Made by a program: the position numbers and the translations under genes
Notes under the pieces: generated by a model
Databases searched by the model: none
Told to the model about the DNA's origin: nothing
Seen by the model: only the letters and a program-made list of their open reading frames with translations
Origin: Lactobacillus sp. ESL0680
GTDB lineage: Bacteria; Bacillota; Bacilli; Lactobacillales; Lactobacillaceae
DNA length: 64,000 nucleotides
Direction: 5' to 3'
Assembly: GCF_029392855.1 (NCBI RefSeq)
Contig: NZ_CP113945.1
Coordinates: 1,054,001 to 1,118,000 of the forward strand
Shown: positions 1 to 9,180 of the stretch, piece after piece
Layout: every line of letters starts with the position of its first letter
How positions within the stretch are numbered: position 1 is the stretch's first letter

Positions 1-1534
1 TCATGACATAACCGCATTCGCGGCACAGCATAAAATTGGCAAAGCCGCGCCGGTTAAGCATTAAAATAACTTGTTCCTTCTTAGCCAGCCTAGCCTTAAT
101 TGCATCAACTAATTCCACGGTCAGATCTAATTGCCCACCAGCAAAGTCAGCCTGCTTCAAGTCAATTAACTTAACTTCAGGCAAGTTTTTTTGATTAGCT
201 CTCTTAGTCAATTTTAATAATTGATAAACGCCCTTTTGTGCACGCGCACGACTATCAAGTGACGGCGTGGCACTCCCCAGTACCAACGGACAAGAATTGT
301 ACTTACCGCGCCAAATAGCAACATCACGGGCATGGTAGCGGGGATTATCCTCCTGCTTGTAAGAAGATTCATGCTCTTCGTCAATGACGATTAAGCCAAT
401 ATTAGTTAGGGGCGCAAACACGGCACTGCGGGCACCAACAACCACGCGAACCTCACTGCGGCGAATTCGCCGCCACTCATCATACAGTTCGCCTTCAGAC
501 AAACCGCTGTGCAATACCGCAACTTGTTCGCCAAAGCGTTCTTTAACCTGCGTCACCATCTGCGGCGTTAACGAGATTTCTGGCACCAACATTAGCGCAT
601 TTTTACCACTAGCTAACGTCTGACTGATTGCATGCAAATAAACCTCAGTCTTGCCGCTGCCAGTGATACCCTCAAGTAAAAAAGTCTGCGGCTTAGCCGT
701 TTGGATGGCCGGCACAATCTGGTCTAGTGCTGCTTGTTGCTCATCATTCAAGTTGATTTTATGATGCTTACTCCCCGTAGTAACATCGGCTAATGGATCA
801 CGATAAACTTCTACAGGCTCCTTTTTAAGCCAGCCTTTTTTGACAGCACTAGTCAATGTTGCCGTATTAACTCGTGCCGCCTGCTCTAGCTGCTGCTGCA
901 ACATCGGAAAGGCAGAATAATTCTCAATTATTGTCATCAATAGCTGCTTTTGCTTAATTGCATTTTGCCGTAATGATTCGTAAAGATCAGTGTAGTCTTT
1001 TTTAGATAACGGCAACGCATATTGGTTCTGCGTTTTAACCTTAGCCCGATTTTCTACCACATATTCAATCTTAGCGTCATCACTGCGCAATAATTTACCA
1101 ATAGCGGCAATTTCTTTTGGGGCGGTAATTTTGGTTAAATCTATCGGTTCGCCTTGAAAAAAGGGCATTGCCTTGGCTTTAGCAGTTACTGGTACTAAAA
1201 TTTTGCGATAATTTGCGCGCATCACTCGGGGCAACATCGCTTTTAAAATCGTAATGCGATACGAAAAAATCCGGTCCGCCAGTGCCTTGGATAATGATAC
1301 TAATTCTGGGGTCAAAGGAGGCATTTCATCGACAACTAGCAAAAGGTCCTTTAATTTTCCTTGAAACTGGCTATTCTTAGTCAAGCCAACCACAAAGCCC
1401 TGCAATTTACGTGGACCAAACGGCACAAAAACTCGCGAACCAACTTCAACATCACCAACGTCATCTGGAATATGGTATTCAAAAATCCGGTCTGTTTGCT
1501 TGGCTGCAATATCTACAATTACTTGCGCAATCAT
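1..1534 (-). CDS. priA: Primosomal protein N' (PriA helicase), C-terminal part beyond window
   Basis: PriA is the 3'-5' DNA helicase that reloads the replisome at stalled forks. The frame opens at ATG 1532-1534 (MIAQVIVDIA) and stays open to the left edge, giving about 511 of the roughly 800 residues usual for the family. Visible motifs are a Walker A (TGSGKTE, encoded near 645-666), a DEEH box (IVIDEEHE, near 370-385) and, at the very edge, CRECGY, the start of the cysteine-rich zinc region that splits the helicase core. The gene is last in a gmk-rpoZ-priA run, but a strong hairpin separates it from rpoZ, so part of its transcription may be attenuated or come from its own promoter. Identity is secure; only the C-terminus is missing because of the window boundary. 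Confidence 0.96.
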   Translation of the reverse strand, partial: MIAQVIVDIAAKQTDRIFEYHIPDDVGDVEVGSRVFVPFGPRKLQGFVVGLTKNSQFQGKLKDLLLVVDEMPPLTPELVSLSKALADRIFSYRITILKAMLPRVMRANYRKILVPVTAKAKAMPFFQGEPIDLTKITAPKEIAAIGKLLRSDDAKIEYVVENRAKVKTQNQYALPLSKKDYTDLYESLRQNAIKQKQLLMTIIENYSAFPMLQQQLEQAARVNTATLTSAVKKGWLKKEPVEVYRDPLADVTTGSKHHKINLNDEQQAALDQIVPAIQTAKPQTFLLEGITGSGKTEVYLHAISQTLASGKNALMLVPEISLTPQMVTQVKERFGEQVAVLHSGLSEGELYDEWRRIRRSEVRVVVGARSAVFAPLTNIGLIVIDEEHESSYKQEDNPRYHARDVAIWRGKYNSCPLVLGSATPSLDSRARAQKGVYQLLKLTKRANQKNLPEVKLIDLKQADFAGGQLDLTVELVDAIKARLAKKEQVILMLNRRGFANFMLCRECGYVM

Positions 1535-1545
1535 TTAATCACCTT

Positions 1546-1583
1546 GAAAAAAATGACCTCCATCACTTGCGGATGAAGGTCAT
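1546..1583 (-). terminator. Intrinsic terminator between rpoZ and priA
   Basis: On the minus strand a 12-bp stem (1572-1583 with 1553-1564, one G-T pair) and a 7-nt loop are followed by a run of T. It lies directly after rpoZ, so priA expression would need read-through or another promoter. Confidence 0.8.
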
Positions 1584-1597
1584 AAAATTTAACCAAC

Positions 1598-1816
1598 TTA
1601 TTGATTAACCTCGCGATGTTCGGGATCAACGGTAACTTTACCGGCTTCGATTTCTTCCAGCGCCTTACCGACAGCCTTTTGCGACTTGTAGCTCTTCAAT
1701 GCTTCAGGATCGCCAGCCTCTAATTCGTGTGCTCTCTTTGCTGCCAGCACTGATAACGAATAACGTGAATCAACACGTGCTAATAATTTGTCAATTGATG
1801 GATATGTAACTCTCAT
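1598..1816 (-). CDS. rpoZ: RNA polymerase omega subunit
   Basis: This 72-residue protein is the small omega subunit that helps assemble and stabilise the beta' subunit of RNA polymerase. The sequence shows the conserved N-terminal [11 protein letters not shown], the R(Y)[11 protein letters not shown] core and the [19 protein letters not shown] helix typical of lactobacillar RpoZ. It starts 3 nt after the gmk stop codon, so the two are certainly co-transcribed. Length and position between gmk and priA match the standard Firmicute arrangement. Confidence 0.96.
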   Translation of the reverse strand: MRVTYPSIDKLLARVDSRYSLSVLAAKRAHELEAGDPEALKSYKSQKAVGKALEEIEAGKVTVDPEHREVNQ

Positions 1817-1819
1817 AAA

Positions 1820-2434
1820 TTAGTCCTCCCTGACCATTTTCCGGTAAGTATCAATTACCCGTTTAACGCTAACATGCTCGGCATCAACAATTGCCTTGAT
1901 ATGATGAACAGCATTTGCCACTTGATCGTTGACAACTGCATAATCATAATCCTGCATTACCAAGATTTCCTGTCTGGCTTGCTTAATGCGCCCCATAATA
2001 ACGTCTTCTGATTCTGTACCGCGATTTTCCAAACGTTCATGCAAAGTGTGCAGATCCGGTGGTGTTAAGAAAATAAAGACACCATCCGGCATTTTTTCAC
2101 GCACTTTTCGTGCCCCATTAACGTCAATCTCTAACAAAACATCTTTTCCCTGCTCCAGCATTTCTTCAACCGGTGCAAGAGGTGTCCCATAATAATGGTT
2201 CACATATCTATTATATTCTAGAAGTTCGCCATGGTTAATAGCTTGCTTAAAACGTTCTTCTGAAACAAAAAAATAATCTTTGCCATTAACTTCGCCCGGC
2301 CGCGGCTTGCGCGTTGTCATTGACACCGAATATTCAAACGGAAAAACTTTATTCTCAACTATTGCACTTTTAACGGTTCCTTTACCAACTCCAGAAGGAC
2401 CCGAAAGGACAAGTAACAAACCTTTATCTGCCAT
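1820..2434 (-). CDS. gmk: Guanylate kinase
   Basis: It phosphorylates GMP to GDP with ATP in the cytoplasm, an essential purine nucleotide step that also limits (p)ppGpp precursors. The 204-residue product has the P-loop GPSGVGKGT at residues 12-20, the GMP-binding segment [19 protein letters not shown] and the later lid and LID-adjacent residues ([10 protein letters not shown]). Length is normal for the family. It heads the gmk-rpoZ unit. Divergently, 168 nt away, lies a small unrelated gene, so the intervening AT-rich stretch should hold both promoters. Confidence 0.97.
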   Translation of the reverse strand: MADKGLLLVLSGPSGVGKGTVKSAIVENKVFPFEYSVSMTTRKPRPGEVNGKDYFFVSEERFKQAINHGELLEYNRYVNHYYGTPLAPVEEMLEQGKDVLLEIDVNGARKVREKMPDGVFIFLTPPDLHTLHERLENRGTESEDVIMGRIKQARQEILVMQDYDYAVVNDQVANAVHHIKAIVDAEHVSVKRVIDTYRKMVRED

Positions 2435-2602
2435 GCCATACTCCCCTATAAAAAGCTATTAAGTCTATTTAAAACTAAATGTAACAGTTTTTCAAGTTAA
2501 TAAGTTTTTCACGCAAATTTAGACCAAACACTTGTTTTCTTAAACAGATGTTCGTATAATGTGATTATCAAACTAATGTTCGCCAGTTTTGAGGGGTACT
2601 TT

Positions 2603-2878
2603 ATGAAAAACTCACTTAAAAAAATTTACCACTATCTATTTACTTATGACGATGACAGATTGAGCATTTATAGCCAAGCATATCGCCATATTTTAACATC
2701 ATTAAATTTCGCGCTACTTCACCGCGATTTCGTTATGCTGACTTACCCAAATGACACCAGCGAAATCGGCCAGATTGTCAAACGCCTTTCTACTGGGCGC
2801 TTTGTTTTACGTTCTAGTGACCAGAAGGTATTAAAAATAATTGACGTCAGTAATATTTTTCGGGTAGATTTAGCCTAA
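2603..2878 (+). CDS. Small protein of unknown function
   Basis: I do not recognise this 91-residue protein. The start at ATG 2603 (MKNSLKKIYHYLF) is chosen because GAGGGG sits 6 nt upstream; a longer frame from 2561 would lack a ribosome binding site. The product is soluble, with a basic, aromatic N-terminal helix and a C-terminal half that reads like a small beta-barrel (FVMLTYPND, IGQIVKRLS, RFVLRSSD, VLKIIDVSNIFRVD). That pattern recalls YolD-like or Sm-like folds, but no motif decides it. It is divergent from gmk and followed by a shared terminator. Confidence 0.7.
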   Translation: MKNSLKKIYHYLFTYDDDRLSIYSQAYRHILTSLNFALLHRDFVMLTYPNDTSEIGQIVKRLSTGRFVLRSSDQKVLKIIDVSNIFRVDLA

Positions 2879-2890
2879 ATTAAAGTACAA

Positions 2891-2923
2891 AAAAGCTCAA
2901 GGATAATTAATTCTTGAGCTTTT
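2891..2923. terminator. Bidirectional terminator between convergent genes
   Basis: An 11-bp perfect stem (2891-2901 with 2913-2923) has A-rich and T-rich flanks on the two sides, so it can terminate the small plus-strand gene and the ASCH gene on the minus strand. Confidence 0.85.
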
Positions 2924-2928
2924 ATTTA

Positions 2929-3366
2929 TTAAACTTTTGCAAACACTTCGCAGACAACTGGCGTTTCTTCATTAAAAGTCCAATGATTTTGCTTGCATTC
3001 CTTAGTAAAGAAATCAACATGAGCCTTACACCAATATGCATAGGTTCGGTCACCTTCACCCTCATGATAAACATGCTCTTGCGATACCTGCTTAAAGGGC
3101 ATTATTTCGCAGACCTTATTTTGAATAACACAAACTGGCTCTCCAGATCCATTCAGAATAATACAGTATTTCCCGACTTGTGCCAAACTGTCGTCTGGAT
3201 CATAAAGGCTAGTTGTCGCCGTTTTTATTCCCCGATTAACTAAATCCGCTAGCTCGTCAGCCATTTGTTCGGTATCGCCAAAGGCAAAGGCCTCATCCAA
3301 TTCGCTGGGGTCAATTTTATTTTTTATACAAAATTCATACCAATATTGTTCTACTTGTTCATTCAT
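2929..3366 (-). CDS. ASCH domain protein
   Basis: The 145-residue product matches the ASCH (PUA-like, RNA-binding) family. It shows a W.Y/F N-terminus, the GIKTATTSL strand, CIILNGSGEPVCVIQ, the EIMPFKQVSQEHVYHEGEGDRTYAYW block and the H.DFFTKEC helix. ASCH proteins are predicted nucleic-acid or modified-nucleoside binders, and some relatives are small amidohydrolases acting on N4-acetylcytidine; whether this one is catalytic cannot be told. Its ATG overlaps the stop of the upstream acetyltransferase by 4 nt, so the two are translationally coupled and together form a tail on the recN operon. Confidence 0.85.
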   Translation of the reverse strand: MNEQVEQYWYEFCIKNKIDPSELDEAFAFGDTEQMADELADLVNRGIKTATTSLYDPDDSLAQVGKYCIILNGSGEPVCVIQNKVCEIMPFKQVSQEHVYHEGEGDRTYAYWCKAHVDFFTKECKQNHWTFNEETPVVCEVFAKV

Positions 3367-4217
3367 TTTTTCACCAAATAATCTACTTCGCTCGTGATTT
3401 TGAACCCCGCATTCTGATAGACATGAATTGCCGCTAAATTACTACAATCAACTTCGATCGAAAAATCCCGGCTGCCCTGCTTGTGCAAAATTGCCATCAT
3501 TTGCTTAATAAAGAAAGTCGCAAAGCCGCGGCCACGAAAACTTTCTGCAATAAATAAGCCAAAGAAATAATCGGTTTGGCCACAATCAACGCCGCAATAA
3601 CCGACAATCTTGTCTTGATAGAGCAAAACAAAGCTTAAGCCAGTTGGATCTTGCAACCCCTGAACCAAATAATTCATTGTTGTCGTCAGCGGTTCTTCAA
3701 AAGATTCACTATAACTTTTAGCAACTTCGGCAACATCATCTTCTGTCATTTGCCGCACAGTTAGTACTTGATGGGGCAGAACATCAATTGCCTTACTTGT
3801 CTTCATAAAATATTCAGAATCAGTAATCGTTAAAGCAGTATTCTTTAAAAAATCTGGATTCTGCTGTAAAAAGATTTTTTCAGAGACAAAACTATATTGA
3901 GAATAGCCATACTTTTGGGAAATTCTAACCGCATGGTTAAACATTTCAGTAGCAATACCCTGCCTGCGCAGAGCAGGAGCAACAATGACGCTCAACTCGA
4001 CTTCACTGCCTGGTTCCTCATCAGCATACAGCATGGTTAAGCCAACTAGCTTCTGGTCACGATATGCAAGCACAAAGGCCGGCATTTGTGAAAAATAATT
4101 ATATCTATTGCTCAAATAAGGTTCTTTAGCTGTGTGGTCAAACTGCTGACTTGCAGCAATTAACTCGTGTGCTCTTTTAAGTTCACTATTAGTTAGGGCT
4201 ATCTTTTCAACAATCAT
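3363..4217 (-). CDS. Tandem GNAT-family N-acetyltransferase
   Basis: The 284-residue protein contains two GNAT-like halves. The first (about residues 1-140) has the acetyl-CoA loop signature VAPALRRQGIATEMF; the second (about 150-284) has AESFRGRGFATFFIKQMM and an IHVYQNAGFK C-terminal motif. Two-domain GNATs usually have one active and one degenerate half; here both retain a recognisable RxxGxA loop. The substrate is unknown. It overlaps recN by 4 nt upstream and the ASCH gene by 4 nt downstream, giving a tightly coupled recN-GNAT-ASCH unit. Confidence 0.85.
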   Translation of the reverse strand: MIVEKIALTNSELKRAHELIAASQQFDHTAKEPYLSNRYNYFSQMPAFVLAYRDQKLVGLTMLYADEEPGSEVELSVIVAPALRRQGIATEMFNHAVRISQKYGYSQYSFVSEKIFLQQNPDFLKNTALTITDSEYFMKTSKAIDVLPHQVLTVRQMTEDDVAEVAKSYSESFEEPLTTTMNYLVQGLQDPTGLSFVLLYQDKIVGYCGVDCGQTDYFFGLFIAESFRGRGFATFFIKQMMAILHKQGSRDFSIEVDCSNLAAIHVYQNAGFKITSEVDYLVKK

Positions 4218-5899
4218 TGTTTCTTTTTAAAACTCTTCATTAAATCTTCAGCGTTTTGCTTAGCTGCTTCTGTAACATCACTACCGGCCATCATTTCCGC
4301 AATCGCAGTGATTGTTTCCTCTTGGGTTAATGGACCAATTTGCGTGTAAGTAGCACCATCCTTAACTTGTTTAGCCACCAAGTACTTCTGGTCACCAGCA
4401 GCGGCCACTTGCGGCGAGTGCGTAATCGCAATTACCTGCTTATTCTCGCCAATTGAATGCATTTTGGCACCAATCGCTGCCGATACTCGACCAGAAACAC
4501 CGGTATCAATTTCATCAAAAATCATTGTCCCAACTGGTTCTACCCTGCTAAAAATTGCTTTTAATGCCAAAATCAGCCGTGACTGCTCACCACCAGAAAC
4601 AATTTTAACCAGTGGCATCAAATCTTCGCCCGGATTCGGCGCGATCAAGAAGACAATCTCATCGGTACCTTTGCTGGTAAAAGTTGTCGTGCTCGAAAAA
4701 TCAATGGCAAAGCGTGCCTTCGCCATATACAGGTCAGCTAATTCCTGCTTGATTTTTTCTTCAAGACTGCGGGCAACCTGTTCACGGGTATCGTGCAGAC
4801 CACGAGCTTCTTGAGTTAGCTTATCCTCAACTTCTGCAACCTGCTTTTGCAGTTCTTCTTCGTCAAGACCGCCGGTTTCATATTGCCCCAATTCTTTTTG
4901 CACTTTATTATAAAAAGCAAAAACATCATCAAGATCAGGCCCATATTTCTTCTTAAGGGAGTTCAAAGTATCTAAACGGTTGGAGACATACTGGTAGCGT
5001 TCCTCATCAAAGTCCATCTCATCCAAGACATTCGACAATTCGCCGCGGGCATCGCTCAAAGCATACACACCATCATCAATTGTCTTGGCAATATCCTTAA
5101 ACTTAGAGCCATATTCACTTAATTCATTAGCCGCGTTTTGCGCATCACCAATAAGCGTTTCAATGCCGTGTTCATCGTCATCATATAATTGCATCAAATA
5201 ATTGGCTGTATCCACAATTTTTTGATAATTATTCAGCTCATTAAATTCTTCTTCAAGCTGTTCATCTTCATGCGGATCGGTCAAATTAGCCGCAGCTAAT
5301 TCATCATTTTGAAATTTCAAAATATCTTGTTTCTGCGCCAATTCTTGAGCATCTTTACGCAAATGATTGAGGCGCGAAGTTAAAGTCTGCCACGTGGCAA
5401 AATCTTTCTGATAAGCTGCTAAAGCTGTCTTAAAACTTGCGGGTGCGTAATTGTCAACTAAGTCAATCTGGCGATCCTGATCCATTAATATCTGCTGGTC
5501 ATTCTGACCATGAATATCAACTAGGTAATTGCCTAGTTCGCGCAAAACATTAATCGTTGTCAACTGGCCATTAATACGGACAACATTACGGCCTTTAACA
5601 GCCAACTCACGACTAATAATCAATTGGCCATCAGAATCTGGCAGGCCATACTTTTCACACAACTTAGTGATTTCATTAGTGCCCTGGTTAACCTCAAATA
5701 AGCCCGTCACAACGGCTTTTTTTTCACCACTGCGGACCATTTCCTTTTGGCCGCGGCCACCCATCAGCAGCGATACAGCATCAATAATAATTGATTTACC
5801 GGCACCAGTTTCACCAATCAGCACCGTCATATTTTCTTGAAAGCGAACCTTCAACGCCTTAATAATGGCGAAGTTCTTAATATCCAGCTCAACTAACAT
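4214..5899 (-). CDS. recN: DNA repair protein RecN
   Basis: RecN is an SMC-like ATPase that acts early in double-strand break repair by bridging DNA ends. The 561-residue product has Walker A GETGAGKS at residues 29-36, a long coiled-coil middle, the ABC signature VSGGEQSRL and Walker B TMIFDEIDTGVSG, followed by the ITHSPQVAAAGD H-loop. Length is standard. It starts 9 nt after the tlyA stop; in many Firmicutes argR separates these two genes and it is missing here. Confidence 0.96.
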   Translation of the reverse strand: MLVELDIKNFAIIKALKVRFQENMTVLIGETGAGKSIIIDAVSLLMGGRGQKEMVRSGEKKAVVTGLFEVNQGTNEITKLCEKYGLPDSDGQLIISRELAVKGRNVVRINGQLTTINVLRELGNYLVDIHGQNDQQILMDQDRQIDLVDNYAPASFKTALAAYQKDFATWQTLTSRLNHLRKDAQELAQKQDILKFQNDELAAANLTDPHEDEQLEEEFNELNNYQKIVDTANYLMQLYDDDEHGIETLIGDAQNAANELSEYGSKFKDIAKTIDDGVYALSDARGELSNVLDEMDFDEERYQYVSNRLDTLNSLKKKYGPDLDDVFAFYNKVQKELGQYETGGLDEEELQKQVAEVEDKLTQEARGLHDTREQVARSLEEKIKQELADLYMAKARFAIDFSSTTTFTSKGTDEIVFLIAPNPGEDLMPLVKIVSGGEQSRLILALKAIFSRVEPVGTMIFDEIDTGVSGRVSAAIGAKMHSIGENKQVIAITHSPQVAAAGDQKYLVAKQVKDGATYTQIGPLTQEETITAIAEMMAGSDVTEAAKQNAEDLMKSFKKKQ

Positions 5900-5908
5900 T
5901 ATTTACTC

Positions 5909-6721
5909 CTAAAGCTCATGAACCGCGCGTTCTACAACCTCTTCTGGTGTACCTGACCATAATCTTTGGCCACCACTTTGTTCCTCTTTTTGTAAATGAA
6001 TTAAAAATTCAATGTTGCCCTTACCGCCCTTAATTGGCGAATAATCAACATCAAGAACGTTGAAGCCAATCTTCAGCGCTTGTTCAATCGTATGCTCAAT
6101 AACAGCGCAATGAACCGCATGGTCATGCACGATGCCATGTTTACCCACATTTTCAGGACCAGCTTCAAATTGAGGCTTAATTAGACAGACTGCATCACAA
6201 CCATCTTTTAAGATGTCAAACATTGGCGGCATAATTAAATCCAACGAAATAAAGGAAACATCGGTCATCGCGAAGTCAGGCAATCCTTGGGTAAAATCTT
6301 CCGGCTTACTGTAACGAAAATTTTGCTTTTCCATGACGACAACACGATCATCATCCCGCAACTGCCACGCTAATTGGTTATAACCTACATCAAGTGCATA
6401 CACCATTTGGGCACCATTTTGCAGTGCCACATCAGTAAAGCCACCAGTTGACGCACCAATATCCAAACAAATTTTATCTGTTAAATCAATCTGAAAAGAC
6501 TTCAGGGCTTTTTCTAATTTAAAGCCGCCGCGTGAGACATACTTTTTGCCATCATCCTTAATGTAAAACTGTTCATCTTCGGGAAAGCTGGTCCCACTCT
6601 TATCAATTCGTTGGTGATTATGGTCGGACACTAGTCCCGCCATAATTGCTCGTTGCGCCTGCGTTCTTGAATGAAAAAGGCCCTGCTCTGCCAATAAAAT
6701 ATCTGCTCTTTTTTTCGTCAT
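5909..6721 (-). CDS. tlyA: TlyA-family 2'-O-ribose rRNA methyltransferase
   Basis: TlyA-type proteins (historically called haemolysin A) carry an N-terminal S4 RNA-binding domain and an FtsJ-like SAM methyltransferase that modifies rRNA. Here the S4 domain spans about residues 3-60 (RADILLAEQGLFHSRTQAQ), and the SAM-binding motif is CLDIGASTGGFTDVAL. The catalytic region includes TDVSFISLDLIMPP and KPQFEAGPENVGKHGIV. The 270-residue length is normal. The gene abuts ispA (stop 6722) and is co-transcribed in the nusB-folD-xseAB-ispA-tlyA-recN run. Confidence 0.93.
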   Translation of the reverse strand: MTKKRADILLAEQGLFHSRTQAQRAIMAGLVSDHNHQRIDKSGTSFPEDEQFYIKDDGKKYVSRGGFKLEKALKSFQIDLTDKICLDIGASTGGFTDVALQNGAQMVYALDVGYNQLAWQLRDDDRVVVMEKQNFRYSKPEDFTQGLPDFAMTDVSFISLDLIMPPMFDILKDGCDAVCLIKPQFEAGPENVGKHGIVHDHAVHCAVIEHTIEQALKIGFNVLDVDYSPIKGGKGNIEFLIHLQKEEQSGGQRLWSGTPEEVVERAVHEL

Positions 6722-7588
6722 TTACAGCACCTTTTGGTATAAATCAAGAAAGCCGGCTAAAACATCACCATTCAGTCCGGTTAAGCTAGCTTGTGCATGC
6801 TCAATTAAACTAACTAATTCTTGCCGGCTTTGCTTAATTCCTAATAAGGTCAAAGTGTTGTTTTTGCCCTCTTCTTGATCCTTATGTGTTGCCTTACCGG
6901 CTTCCTCGCTGGTCTCAACAACATCAACTAAGTCATCATAAATTTGGTATGAACGGCCAAAATCATGCGCAAAGGTTAATAGCTGCTCTTTCTTATCCAA
7001 ATCTGCTTTGGCATATGCGGCAGCCATTTCAACGCAAGCCAAAATAAGACAGCCTGTCTTTAGCCATTCCATTCGGTTAATGAAGTGCTCATCATCAGCA
7101 ACACTAGCATTATTAGTTGAATCAATGTCCAGGTATTGTCCGCCAACCATACCGTTAGGGCCAACTGCCTGTGTAATAATCTTAACTAATTCAGCAGAAT
7201 GGCTGCCTGATGCAATCCATTCAATTCCCATTGGCAATAATGCATCTCCAGCCAAAATCGCTTCGGCCTCGCCCCACTTTTTATGGCTCGTCAACTTGCC
7301 GCGGCGATAATCATCATTGTCCATTGCTGGCAAATCATCATGAATTAATGAATAAGTATGAATTAATTCAATCCCGCAGGCAATACGAATTTCTTGTTCA
7401 CTAATTTCCTTATTCAAAGCGTCTAACGTTGCTAAAAAAAGCAGCGGCCGTAATCTTTTACCGCCAGCCATTACTGAATAAGTCATAATTTGGCTAATCT
7501 TTTGGTCGTCAACTTCGCTTGCCAAATGTTCAGTTAAATACTCATCAACAACTGGCGTCCATTTAGTTCTAAATTCTTTAAAAGTCAT
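6722..7588 (-). CDS. ispA: Short-chain polyprenyl diphosphate synthase (farnesyl/geranyl type)
   Basis: It condenses isopentenyl diphosphate with allylic diphosphates to supply precursors for undecaprenyl phosphate. The start at ATG 7586-7588 (MTFKEFRTKW, 288 residues) is preferred because AGAGGA lies just upstream inside the end of xseB; a longer frame to 7651 has no such site. The first aspartate-rich motif is DDLPAMDND (from residue 84) and the second is YDDLVD. GGKRLRP, which binds isopentenyl diphosphate, is present at residues 42-48. Translation overlaps the xseB terminus, indicating coupling. Confidence 0.93.
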   Translation of the reverse strand: MTFKEFRTKWTPVVDEYLTEHLASEVDDQKISQIMTYSVMAGGKRLRPLLFLATLDALNKEISEQEIRIACGIELIHTYSLIHDDLPAMDNDDYRRGKLTSHKKWGEAEAILAGDALLPMGIEWIASGSHSAELVKIITQAVGPNGMVGGQYLDIDSTNNASVADDEHFINRMEWLKTGCLILACVEMAAAYAKADLDKKEQLLTFAHDFGRSYQIYDDLVDVVETSEEAGKATHKDQEEGKNNTLTLLGIKQSRQELVSLIEHAQASLTGLNGDVLAGFLDLYQKVL

Positions 7589-7589
7589 A

Positions 7590-7832
7590 TTATTCCTCTG
7601 GTGCTGCTGCGTTATTCGGATCCAACTTATGTTCTGTTCCGTCACTATCAATTAACTTGGCAACTGTTTCTTCAGCCGCCGTCAATTTTTGGTTCAAATC
7701 ACGGCTCAACTTAACTCCTGCTTGGAACTCCTTTAGAGCATCTTCTAGTGGGACATTGCCGTTTTCTAAATTTGCCACGATTTTTTGTAATTCCGTTAAT
7801 TGCTCTTCAAAATTATTTTTCTTGGTTGCCAT
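7590..7832 (-). CDS. xseB: Exodeoxyribonuclease VII small subunit
   Basis: This 80-residue coiled-coil protein (FEEQLTELQKIVANLENGNVPLEDALKEFQAG) is the small subunit that binds several-fold to XseA to form ExoVII, which degrades single-stranded DNA to oligonucleotides. The helix-turn-helix with LE.G..PLE.AL.....G is diagnostic. Its start lies 20 nt inside the end of xseA and its stop sits against the ispA start, so subunit stoichiometry is likely set by translational coupling. Confidence 0.95.
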   Translation of the reverse strand: MATKKNNFEEQLTELQKIVANLENGNVPLEDALKEFQAGVKLSRDLNQKLTAAEETVAKLIDSDGTEHKLDPNNAAAPEE

Positions 7833-9180
7833 TATTTATTCTCCTGACTGACTTTACAATTGCCTTCGCATTACCATCTTTAAAGTGTAATTTGATTTCA
7901 TCTTTTGCTTTAAGCTGTGTAACCGAACTAACAGTCTCTTCTTGAGCGTTAGTGGCATACACAAAGCCGCGATCTAATGTTTTTAAGGGACTATAATCAT
8001 TTAATTGCTGGCCAATTTGCCCTAATTGGTGACGCTTTTCACGCAGCATACTCGTCATGTTAGCCTGCAATTTTTGATAATAAAAATCTTCCTGCTGCAG
8101 CATCTGCTTAATTCGACCAGTCGGTATTACTGCCGTCAACTTTTGGGTAGTAAGCTGGTATTTCTGCCGTGCCCATTCTAGTTGGTGCAGCATATTATTG
8201 TTTAAACGCTGCTTCAAAATGTCCAATGTTTGCGCTTGTTCATCATAAAGCCGAGTTGGCTCACGCATGATAACCGAATTATTGATGCGATTTAGGGCAT
8301 CACGGCGAACCCGAATCACATTTTGCATGCTTGATAACAAACTACTTTGTAGCTGGTGAATATTTGCTAGTTCATCAGCTAGATTGGGGGTCGCGTATTC
8401 TGCAGCAGCCGTTGGCGTTGCTGCACGACTATCAGCCACTAAGTCACACAAGGTTGTGTCAGTCTCATGCCCAACTGAAGAAATCACCGGCATTGACATG
8501 GCATAAACTTGGCGAACAACTGCTTCTTCATTGAAGGGCCATAAATCTTCAAGTGAACCACCACCACGACCAATAATCAGCACATCATATTTGTCACCAT
8601 ACGATTCAATTTGCTTCATTGCCGCAACAAGAGAAGCTGCTGCTCGATCACCCTGAACTTGTGCCGGAAACAAATCAACTTCCGCGTGCGGAAAGCGCCG
8701 GTTGGCAGTTACTAAAATATCATGGATAACCGCACCCGATGCACTCGTAATTACAGCAATATGATCCGGAAAGTGCGGCAGGGCCCGTTTATGGTCTTGA
8801 GCAAACAAGCCTTCCTGAGCCAGCTTGGCTTGCAATTGCTGCAATTGCTCATACAGTGCCCCTAACCCAGCAGGCTCCATTGATTCAGCGTAAAATTGGT
8901 AGGAGCCTTGTGGCCCATAGACGCTAACATAACCGGTCACAAAGACCTTCATGCCTTCTTCTGGGCGAAATTTAACCTTATCAAAATATGACCGAAACAT
9001 GACCACATTGATTTTAGATTTTTCATCTTTTAATGAAAAATATTGGTGCGAATTACGCCGAAAACGAAAATTTGATAGTTCACCTTGCAGAAAAACTTTA
9101 TGTAAGTACGGGTCATTCTTAAATTTTTGCGTAATATAATAATTCAAATCCGTAACAGTAAGATATTGATTATCTGTCAT
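7813..9180 (-). CDS. xseA: Exodeoxyribonuclease VII large subunit
   Basis: The 455-residue catalytic subunit of ExoVII shows an N-terminal OB fold (about residues 6-105, LTVTDLNYYITQKF ... VFVTGYVSVY), the catalytic core with ITSASGAVIHDI, IIGRGGGSLEDLWPFNEE and SVGHETDTTLCDLVADSRAATPTAAAE, then a long coiled coil that docks XseB. It overlaps folD by 11 nt upstream and xseB by 20 nt downstream. Nothing about it departs from the family. Confidence 0.96.
   Translation of the reverse strand: MTDNQYLTVTDLNYYITQKFKNDPYLHKVFLQGELSNFRFRRNSHQYFSLKDEKSKINVVMFRSYFDKVKFRPEEGMKVFVTGYVSVYGPQGSYQFYAESMEPAGLGALYEQLQQLQAKLAQEGLFAQDHKRALPHFPDHIAVITSASGAVIHDILVTANRRFPHAEVDLFPAQVQGDRAAASLVAAMKQIESYGDKYDVLIIGRGGGSLEDLWPFNEEAVVRQVYAMSMPVISSVGHETDTTLCDLVADSRAATPTAAAEYATPNLADELANIHQLQSSLLSSMQNVIRVRRDALNRINNSVIMREPTRLYDEQAQTLDILKQRLNNNMLHQLEWARQKYQLTTQKLTAVIPTGRIKQMLQQEDFYYQKLQANMTSMLREKRHQLGQIGQQLNDYSPLKTLDRGFVYATNAQEETVSSVTQLKAKDEIKLHFKDGNAKAIVKSVRRINNGNQEK

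Noticed and set aside
1361..1608. Plus-strand frames over the start of priA and rpoZ
   Set aside because: They lie antisense to two well-conserved genes and their products resemble nothing.
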